5,600 bases of DNA from Elusimicrobiota bacterium (lineage in GTDB: Bacteria; CG03). This document shows positions 1-5,600 of this stretch, piece after piece. The first letter of the stretch is position 1, and every line of letters starts with the position of its first letter. The stretch is from positions 1 through 5,600 of the forward strand of contig JAGHAG010000087.1 in NCBI GenBank assembly GCA_021161625.1. Direction: 5' to 3'. The position numbers and the translations under genes are program-made. The notes under the pieces were generated by a model. That model did not search any database and was not told the DNA's origin. It was given only the letters and a program-made list of their open reading frames with translations.

Positions 1-3000
1 GTGATATTGAACTTATTACAGGTGAGGATTGTGTTCCTGAAGGCACTGCTGAAAGTTCCCAGACAGCATACTGTGAAAAGTGGGTAACTTCAACTGTTAT
101 TGTGTGATTTTCAGTATCTATCTGTGGTGTTGTATCAACAATTGTCCAGTCAGAATCTGCCACACCATCATCATCTGTATCCACGGATGAGGCAACATAA
201 AGCATTGTTGAAACAGAAACCTTTGTGGGGTCATAACTTAAAGTCAACTGAACTGATTGTCCTGAAGCAATGCTGGCAAGAGGTCCTGAAATAAGACGTG
301 GGGTAATGGTATAGAGGTCAGAGACAACTCCCTTTGCATTTTCAGGCCAGGCACCAAGAGAACCAACTGCATAACCATAGACCTTCCTCAATGCAGAAAC
401 CTTTGCTGCTTTCACTGAAGATTTTAAAGATGGAGATGGCAGTGTCTCTGTTGCGGTTTTTATAATCTCCACCTTGCACTCATCTTTCCCGCTGATAGAA
501 CCTGGCGGAAAATAAAGATTGCTGTCATCACCCTCGCCAAGTTCCACTGTGCCACCTGTCATTGGACTGAGAGATGCCTGTTTCATAATATCCCACTTTC
601 TGTAATAAGTATAGGTAAATGGATATTCTGTTGCATCAGGATAGGTGTTCTGATAGGTATCCTTACTCATTTCATTACCCTTTAAGTCAGTGCCCTGAAC
701 AGAAAACACAATATAATCCTCATCTCCCTGAAACACATATTTTGCACTTATTTCTGTTTTATCTGAACTCAAAACATTTTCTGAGAAACTCCTGTTTGTA
801 TAGGTCGTTGTGCCTGAGATAACTTTATCCAGCGTCAAAATCTCATCTGCATCTGATTCACGAAGTGGCTCCATGCTCATAACATTTATATAAAGAATAT
901 TATCCACTTTTCTTGTTCTTGTAACAAAAACAGGGGGATTATCCTTGAAAACAATGTTATAGGTCTGTGTGGATGAACCAATATACTGCGGGTCAGGGGC
1001 AATAAAAACTCTACTCTCAGTTGGAAATGCAATAAAATAGGTCTTGCCTATTTCAAGACCCTCAATTCTGTAACTTTCTATTTCAAGGGTGCTGGAATTT
1101 GACTCAAGTTCTCCAAAAATTAACTGGCTTAAATCCTGCGTTGCTGCAACAACTTCCCTCACCTCAGAAGTTGTAAGTTTCTCTCCATTATCCTTTATAA
1201 TTGTGCCTGTAAGAACCGCTCCTGTTGAAAAAACTATATCAACTGTATTTGTCCCTGTTGAAATTGTAATTTTTTTAGCAACTGAGGTAAAACCCTTGGA
1301 ATATGCCTTTAAAATATAGGTGCCGGAAATCAGAGAAGAAAAGTAATAATCTGCTTCCCACCTCTGTGTTGCTTCATTAAATTTCGGAGGTGATGACATA
1401 ATTTTATATCCACCCATCGGGTCTGAATAAACCTCTCCTTCTCTTTGCACCAGAAGAAGAGCACCTGGTGTCCTCATACCTCCTTCCTCCCATGGTGAGA
1501 AGAGTTCGTTTTCCTGCCCCACAGGTGAATAAATTTTCCCTGAAAGCGTGGCATCAGGATAAGAAAGTTCTATAACTGTGTCTGTTGAGCCAATAACAAC
1601 ATTTCTCTTTCTTTCTTCAGGAAAGATTGATGGTTTCCCTTCTATGTCCCCGGGTTCTCTGTAAGGGGATGCAATTATAGTCCAGAAACTTGTGTTTGGC
1701 TTAAGACCTTTAAGAGTAAATTTTCCATCTATGTCTGTCTGTGTCATAATCCAGTCAAATCCACCCTGAGCACCTGTGGGCATTGCCACAACAGTGATGT
1801 TTGGCAATGGTGATTTATCTGATTTTAACCTGACAAGACCTGAAATTTCTTTTCCTTTTTGAAGTCTTATTGTCCCTATATCAACATCGCCTGCTGTATC
1901 AGGAACCTCTATCCCGTTTTTAACAAATGTTACATATTTTACTGCTGCCTGCTCTCTTGTGTCTTCAACCCACACTCTGTATGTGCCTTCGGGTAAATTC
2001 ATAAGCTTAAAAACTCCTGTTTGGGAACTTATCTTTATATCTGAAGGAGCCCATTCATCATCCCAGTTTGCTGTTTCTCTCCAGGTGCCTTCTTTCCATG
2101 GAACTGCTTCACACCTTACTTTTACTTTATACACGGGTTGTCCTGTTTCTGCATCAACAATTTTTCCTTTAATATTTGCTCCTTTTTTGAGAAAGATAAT
2201 TCCAAGGTCAATTGTTTTGGTAACTGTGCTCTCTATTATTTCAAAGGGAACTGTCTCTGTTTTGTATGATTGGTCCCATGTCTCAACAATCATATTGTAT
2301 TCGCCAGGAAGAACAGAGGCAAACTCAACTGCCTCCTCAAATTTATCCCTATTACCATTCCAGTCAGTAAATGCCACTTCTCTACCCTGACTGACAGGGT
2401 CCCATCTTCCTTCAGGCTGAATTCTTACCCAGAAAAAGTTTTCAACATTTGCCTGTGGTCTTTTTATCACTGCCTTGACTTTATAGCCATCTCTGAGTGT
2501 CATTGTCCCTACATCCACAGAAAGTCCCTGTGAAATTGGAACAATTTTTGTTTCAACAGCAAGGTCTTTTACCATTGACATCCTCCCAGTCAAAGTTGAA
2601 GTATCATTTGAAGTGTCAAAATAAACAGGTGGACACAGAACATAGGAGTCCTCTGAAAGACCTTTTAATTCAAACCTTGCAACTGTTGAGGATACCTTAA
2701 CCAGTTTCCCAAAAACCGCCTTTTTAACTGCTTCTTCAGGACCCATCATATGAAAAAGTTTTAAAGGAACTGCTTTCATTGTTGCAGAGGAATTTATAAT
2801 GTCATCAAGCGTATAATTATCTGAAACAACCTCAATTGCACCTTTTATGCTTCCTGCTGTCTGAAGAATAATATCAAGATTTGTCACAGCATTGTTTGAA
2901 ACACTTACCCTCTGCATAAAAGACCCTTTGGAACCTATTGCCATGTAATAGGTGGTATTATCCTGGGCATCGTAGGTAGGAATATACTCATTTGCCATAA

Positions 3001-5600
3001 CAATATACTCCCCTGTGCCAAGACCTTTTATTGAATATATACCGGAAGTGTCCGGCTGAACAACAAATTCGTTTGCATTCCAGTCCCATAAACGCTGTGC
3101 CCTGATGTACACATTGCTATAATCAGAAACACCTGTAACTTTACCTTTGATTTCTCCATTAAATGGGAAAATGTCAATGGAAAGGTTTGTCTGTGGTGCT
3201 GAAACTTTTATGGGCTTATACTCAAATTGCTCCTGAATTCCCCAGATGTTTATAAAGTATTCCTCACCTGAAACAAGACCATAAAGTTCAAATTTAACAG
3301 TTGTTGTGGATGGTGTGGCAGGTACAGTTACATTTACTCCTGCCCATGAGCCCTGATTGAGTTTATTTGAGTGAGCATCCAGGTTAAGCCACAATTCTGT
3401 TTGTTCATTGCTGGTATAAAAATTTATGCTTGCCTGATTCCAGTAAATGTTTATATTGCCTGTAATTGCAACACCTTTTTCCATCTGAATTTTAAGCCCT
3501 TCAATACCATTCTGCGAATTTATTGTTGAAACATATTCTGCATATTGCTCTGCATAAAAACGCAATTCATAATCAGTATTTGGAATAAGTCCTTCTATAA
3601 TAAAGGTTCCTGAGGATTTTTCTGGAGGAACTTCACCCCATCCCCATCCCCATGAACCATCATTGGAAAGGGGTCGGGCGTTTATGTTAACCCATCTTGA
3701 ATATGGTTGTGTATCCAGAAGAATCACATATCCTGTAATTTTTGTTGACTTTTGAAGCGAGAGATTTAAAGAATAACTTGTTGTTCCTTCTGAAAGAACT
3801 GTTTTTGTTGAAGAACTTATATAATCCGGACCACCTGCAGAAAATTCGTATGTCCCGGGTGAAAGTTGCATCTGCCAGTTGCCTGTTTTTGAGCCGCTTG
3901 AAATTCTGAAATTGACCCATCCACCATCAGGAGAATCAACGCTCCATGCATTCACCCATCCCCAAAATTCAGAGATGTAATTTCCCCATGTATCCTCATA
4001 AGGGAAAAAGGGTTCAGGTAAAGTAACTGTGCCTGTAACAAGAATACCCTTATCAAGTACAAAATCTTTTGAAAAGTATTCATTATAGGAAGCAGGTGCA
4101 ACAATTTCTTCATTTTTTTGAGTATAACCTTTTTTCCTTACATTTATATAATACTTCTTTCCTGGTATAAGTCCGTTAAGTTTATATGTCCCACTATCAT
4201 TGGAATAAGTTGTAACCCCATTGCCTTCAGGAGAATTTGCCTCAATTCTTGCTCTTGGAATGGGATTACCTGTATCATCAAGGATTTTCCCATACATACC
4301 ACTGACTTCAACTTCAATTGAGGTCTGAGCAGAGGTGCTTGAAGTATTTGACCAGTTATCATAATTTACATCAAGGAAAATTTTACAGGTTCCTGAAGAT
4401 GGTATTCTTCCAAGCCAGGGGTCAGAAATGCTTAAATACAAACTTCTGGAAGTTCCATATCTTCCCGTGCCATTAAAATCTGCTGTCATAAGGGATGAGT
4501 CAATCCAGTCCCAGTATTCCCAGTCATATTCCGATTGATATGCATTGAGTTCTTCATAACTGATTGATGTATCTATCCCCACCTCATAAATTCCATTGCT
4601 GTTTCCATCAATTGCAGGACCACCTGAATCATCCCACACAATTTTGCTCCAGTCAAAAGCATCTGCCTTTCCATTTCCGTTTGTGTCAGCAACAATTCTC
4701 ACAGAGGCACTTTCAGCAGAACTTGTGCCTGCAAGAATGTCAAAATCAAGTGTGAAGAAATCATCAACCCCATCATTGTCAGGAGATATTTTTGAAGGTG
4801 AAACACTGTTGATTTTGAGGGAGAACTCACCTGAGGGCGGAGGAGAAGGGGTACCTGGGTCCTGTAATGTTAGGTCAACAGTGGTCGTGCTCCCATCAAT
4901 AACAGTCACAGGTGAAGAACTTCCGCCTGCTTCTGTTGAGCTATCAAATTCTCCTACACTATCAGGATCTGAATCCACCCATGCCACAACAGTATAATCT
5001 GTGGCAGCAGGAAGAAGGCCTGTATTATAACTCTGGCTGGAAGCAACTGTTCCCAGATTCGTCGGTGACAGTTCAATAAGAGAAGGGGCGTCTTTCCACA
5101 TTTCAGGCTCCCCGTGCCCTACCATAATATAGAGGTCGCCTGTCTGAGTGCCGGAATAACTGATTGTTCCTGTTATGTTTCCTCCAGCTGTGGCAGTGCT
5201 TAAATAATTATATTTATAAACAAATCGTATATAATCCGAACCTATTTCCGTTATTTGAATCGCTGTTTCCTTGCCTTCTATTGACAGAAATGTATATGAA
5301 TAATCCAGTTGAGGAACAATATGATTTGGACCTGTACCTGTATTATCAAAGGTTGTGATAGAATCCAGTGGCGAAGTACTTTCAAGAATATCTCCATTAT
5401 CAACTTCTAATTCTGGAGAAGCATACGCCCCTGAACTGTATATCAAATCTGCTCCTGATCCCCACGCAGCAGGAACTTCAGCAGAAAAATCAAACCCATC
5501 CTGGTTCACAAACATCTGAATACCTGGAGGTGCAGCAGCACCTGTTGAAAGAATTATCTTTTTATAGTTTTCTCCTGAACAGGAATGAGTACTATAATAA
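1..5600 (-). CDS. Giant multi-domain secreted/surface protein, internal fragment (both ends outside window)
   Basis: One frame is open across the whole window: 1866 complete codons from bases 5599 down to 2, with no TAA, TAG or TGA. No start or stop is visible, so the true start lies beyond base 5600 and the end before base 1. The translation is coherent throughout, with glycine-anchored beta-sandwich repeats, Asp/Asn/Gly calcium-type loops and Thr/Ser-rich strands, and there is no sign of a frameshift. Module order by residue is: unknown beta-rich 1-141; carboxypeptidase-regulatory-like 142-246; linker 247-257; FlgD-like with calcium loops 258-433; eleven tandem carboxypeptidase-regulatory/Cna-B-like units 434-1556; Ig-like 1557-1666; ZU5-like 1667-1847; start of another module 1848-1866. 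There are only five cysteines, no long hydrophobic segment and no recognised enzyme motif. Families of this build are usually exported stalks, adhesins or envelope proteins, so that role is inferred. Signal peptide and anchor would be outside the window. I do not recognise a named gene. Confidence 0.93.
2..58 (-). other. Start of a further C-terminal module (residues 1848-1866), cut by window edge
   Basis: After the ZU5-like module comes a short Ser/Thr/Pro linker, V-P-S-G-T-Q-S-S, and then P-V-I-S-S-I-S. A Pro-x-Ile-Ser-x-Ile-Ser opening is how many IPT/TIG and similar Ig-like domains begin, so another beta-sandwich probably follows below base 1. Base 1 is G, so the next codon starts with C, which is compatible with the proline usual at that place. 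Too little is visible for a firm call. Confidence 0.35.
59..601 (-). other. ZU5-like module with Asp-rich loop and terminal His-Phe-Ser motif (residues 1667-1847)
   Basis: Residues after L-S-P-M-T read G-G-T-V-E-L, then L-Y-F-P-P-G-S-I-S-G-K-D-E-C-K-V-E-I. This matches the ZU5 opening (GG-x-L, then L-x-I-P-x-G-A-I and a strand). A Lys/Ala/Ser-rich stretch follows (V-K-A-A-K-V-S-A-L-R-K-V). Then come I-S-G-P-L and S-V-Q-L-T-L-S-Y-D, comparable to the Pro-containing 'P-V-x-L-x-L-P-H' strand of ZU5. Bases 158-181 encode D-T-D-D-D-G-V-A, continued by D-S-D-W, a thrombospondin type 3-like calcium loop. The module ends with T-I-T-V-E-V-T-H-F-S-Q-Y-A-V-W, the usual closing strand of ZU5-like or ZU5-UPA-like bacterial modules. 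In eukaryotic PIDD and in Nup98 the same H-F-S tripeptide is an autocleavage site; whether it cleaves here is unknown. Confidence 0.55.
602..931 (-). other. Ig-like beta-sandwich module (residues 1557-1666)
   Basis: After the last array unit the sequence pattern changes. It has an opening strand (V-F-V-T-R-T-R-K-V), then I-N-V-M-S-M-E-P-L, which resembles the strand with Glu-Pro seen in SbsA-type (Big_5) bacterial Ig-like domains. Near its end it has I-V-F-S-V-Q-G-T-D-L-K-G-N-E, a close match to the 'v-x-A-x-D-x-A-G-N' closing strand of such domains. A Thr/Tyr-rich tail (about residues 1650-1666) connects to the ZU5-like module. The family call rests on these two landmarks; another Ig-like class is possible. 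Confidence 0.5.
932..4300 (-). repeat. Array of eleven tandem carboxypeptidase-regulatory / Cna-B-like protein modules (residues 434-1556)
   Basis: Eleven divergent units follow each other without linkers. By base position they are 4049-4300, 3746-4048, 3473-3745, 3158-3472, 2855-3157, 2486-2854, 2180-2485, 1853-2179, 1553-1852, 1220-1552 and 932-1219; lengths are 84, 101, 91, 105, 101, 123, 102, 109, 100, 111 and 96 residues. Most boundaries show the same seam, a last strand of type V-D-L-G-x-I-x-L-x-K-G running into I-x-G-x-V (for example I-F-L-K-K-G-A-N-I-K-G-K-I). Each unit has the turn G-L-x-P-G-x-Y before its next-to-last strands: N-G-L-I-P-G, E-G-L-I-P-N, Y-G-L-V-S-G, K-G-L-G-T-G, K-G-L-S-E-D, K-G-L-K-P-N and variants. 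This is the transthyretin-like carboxypeptidase-regulatory/Cna-B pattern. Such arrays build rigid extracellular stalks in known surface proteins. The units are divergent at DNA level, so this is an old array rather than a recent expansion. Confidence 0.8.
3636..3653 (+). repeat. Microsatellite, CCCCAT x 3, inside the coding sequence
   Basis: Three perfect copies of CCCCAT lie in a row on the plus strand. On the coding strand this is ATGGGG x 3 and it encodes most of the G-W-G-W-G-W-G peptide in the third array unit. A 6-bp unit preserves reading frame whatever the copy number, so slippage would lengthen or shorten the Trp-Gly run by two residues without breaking the protein. Confidence 0.9.
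4301..4828 (-). other. FlgD-like / 'SPNGDGVND'-type module with calcium-binding loops (residues 258-433)
   Basis: Residues 272-280 read S-P-D-N-D-G-V-D-D, a close variant of the SPNGDGVND signature that opens FlgD Ig-like and related C-terminal modules of exported bacterial proteins. It is followed by the expected F-x-L-D-F-D-I strand. Residues 305-316 (bases 4652-4687) form a 12-residue loop D-T-N-G-N-G-K-A-D-A-F-D that fits the EF-hand loop pattern, with acidic or amide ligands at positions 1, 3, 5, 9 and 12. Residues 331-343 (bases 4571-4609) form a second, weaker loop, D-G-N-S-N-G-I-Y-E then V-G-I-D, just before a strand. A W-D-D-S-G-G segment lies between them. The module ends with a Trp/Tyr/Asp-rich stretch, then beta strands including C-K-I-F-L-D-V. 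Calcium binding is inferred from ligand spacing. Such modules usually sit near C-termini, whereas this one precedes the repeat array. Confidence 0.62.
4829..4861 (-). other. Pro/Ser/Thr interdomain linker (residues 247-257)
   Basis: The eleven residues D-P-G-T-P-S-P-P-P-S-G form a short extended linker between the preceding beta-sandwich and the FlgD-like module. It is the only clearly proline-rich spacer in the fragment; elsewhere modules abut without linkers. A hinge function is inferred from composition. Confidence 0.7.
4862..5176 (-). other. Isolated carboxypeptidase-regulatory-like beta-sandwich module (residues 142-246)
   Basis: The module opens with I-T-G-T-I-S-Y-S-G-T-Q-T-G-D-L-Y-I-M-V, a strand-turn-strand start typical of carboxypeptidase-regulatory-like domains in exported proteins. 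It continues with a G-L-L-P-A-A-T-D-Y-T-V-V-A-W turn and strand, then an Asp-rich segment (V-D-S-D-P-D-S-V-G-E-F-D). It closes with a T-V-D-L-T-L-Q-D strand, the usual last strand before a new module. It is separated from the main array by a proline linker and the FlgD-like module, so it is an outlying member of the same fold class. Family assignment rests on motif pattern only. Confidence 0.6.
5177..5599 (-). other. Unassigned beta-rich region of the giant protein (residues 1-141)
   Basis: This is the most N-terminal part visible. It is not repetitive with the later units. It has alternating hydrophobic and polar strands and one cysteine (codon 5579-5581). Residues about 101-133 contain a strand pair with the pattern Y-T-F-L-S-x-x-G-K-E-T-A-I-Q-I followed by Y-I-R-F-V-Y-K-Y-N. 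That pattern is reminiscent of short beta-hairpin motifs in exported bacterial proteins, but I cannot assign a family. The upstream boundary is cut by the window edge, so this may be the end of one domain plus a linker. The Gly-Gly-Asn at residues 139-141 leads directly into the next module. Confidence 0.5.

Noticed and set aside
166..177. CATCATCAT-like triplet run on the plus strand (poly-His in a short plus-strand frame)
   Set aside because: It is the complement of GAT codons of the Asp-rich calcium-type loop of the real gene.
1271..1277. Runs of T on the plus strand (here and near 4113-4119) as rho-independent terminators
   Set aside because: No GC-rich hairpin precedes them and both lie inside the long reading frame, where they encode Lys-Lys and Asn-Lys on the minus strand.
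1959..2390. Plus-strand open frame of 143 codons, the longest ATG-to-stop frame present
   Set aside because: It lies antisense to array units eight and nine, which read well in the long minus-strand frame. Its own translation is low-complexity Ser/Leu/Phe-rich with no recognisable motif.
3687..3920. Minus-strand open frame of 77 codons rich in Lys, Arg, Asn and Phe
   Set aside because: It is a shifted frame of the same strand as the real gene, overlapping array units two and three, where the long frame gives coherent beta-sandwich sequence.
4571..4687. The paired D-x-N-x-N-G loops as a dockerin domain
   Set aside because: The first loop fits, but the spacing to the second loop is short, the segment between is W-S-K-I-V-W-D-D-S-G-G rather than a dockerin helix, and the loops follow an SPNGDGVND-type opening. 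A FlgD-like module explains them better.
4596..4997. Plus-strand open frame of 133 codons
   Set aside because: It is antisense to the FlgD-like module and its linker; its Ser/Pro/Glu/Thr-rich translation is the mirror of the real frame's codons.
1..5600. CRISPR array, insertion sequence, tRNA or rRNA
   Set aside because: No regularly spaced identical repeats, no terminal inverted repeats with a transposase, and no structured RNA were seen, and the coding frame leaves no intergenic space.

Overview
The whole window is the inside of one very long protein-coding gene read on the minus strand. The frame whose codons occupy plus-strand triplets starting at positions 2, 5, 8 and so on to 5597 was translated codon by codon. 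It has no stop codon in 1866 consecutive codons. The N-terminus lies beyond base 5600 and the C-terminus lies before base 1, so neither start nor stop is visible and the full protein is longer than 1866 residues. Residue n of the visible fragment occupies bases 5600-3n to 5602-3n.

The fragment is a string of extracellular-type beta-sandwich modules. From N to C (high to low coordinates) these are: an unrecognised beta-rich region (residues 1-141); an isolated carboxypeptidase-regulatory-like module (142-246); a Pro/Ser/Thr linker (247-257); a FlgD-like or 'SPNGDGVND'-type module with two EF-hand-like calcium loops (258-433); eleven back-to-back carboxypeptidase-regulatory/Cna-B-like modules of 84-123 residues (434-1556); an Ig-like module (1557-1666); and a ZU5-like module (1667-1847) that carries a type-3-thrombospondin-like Asp loop and ends in a His-Phe-Ser motif. 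Only five cysteines occur in 1866 residues, and no transmembrane segment is visible. The likely role is a secreted or cell-surface giant stalk, adhesin or S-layer-like protein. That role is inferred from architecture and no catalytic domain was recognised.

The organism is most likely a bacterium with moderate to low GC (roughly 40 percent by eye, varying between lines). Giant multi-module proteins like this are common in uncultivated, particle-associated or surface-attached lineages, but the sequence does not identify the phylum. There is no intergenic space, and therefore no promoter, terminator, RNA gene, mobile element or CRISPR array in the window. Open frames in the other five frames are shadows of this gene.

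The points most worth checking are the His-Phe-Ser motif at the end of the ZU5-like module, which is the autocleavage signature known in eukaryotic ZU5-UPA proteins and Nup98; the tryptophan-rich loops that recur at one place in eight of the eleven array modules; and a 6-bp x 3 microsatellite that encodes one of those loops.
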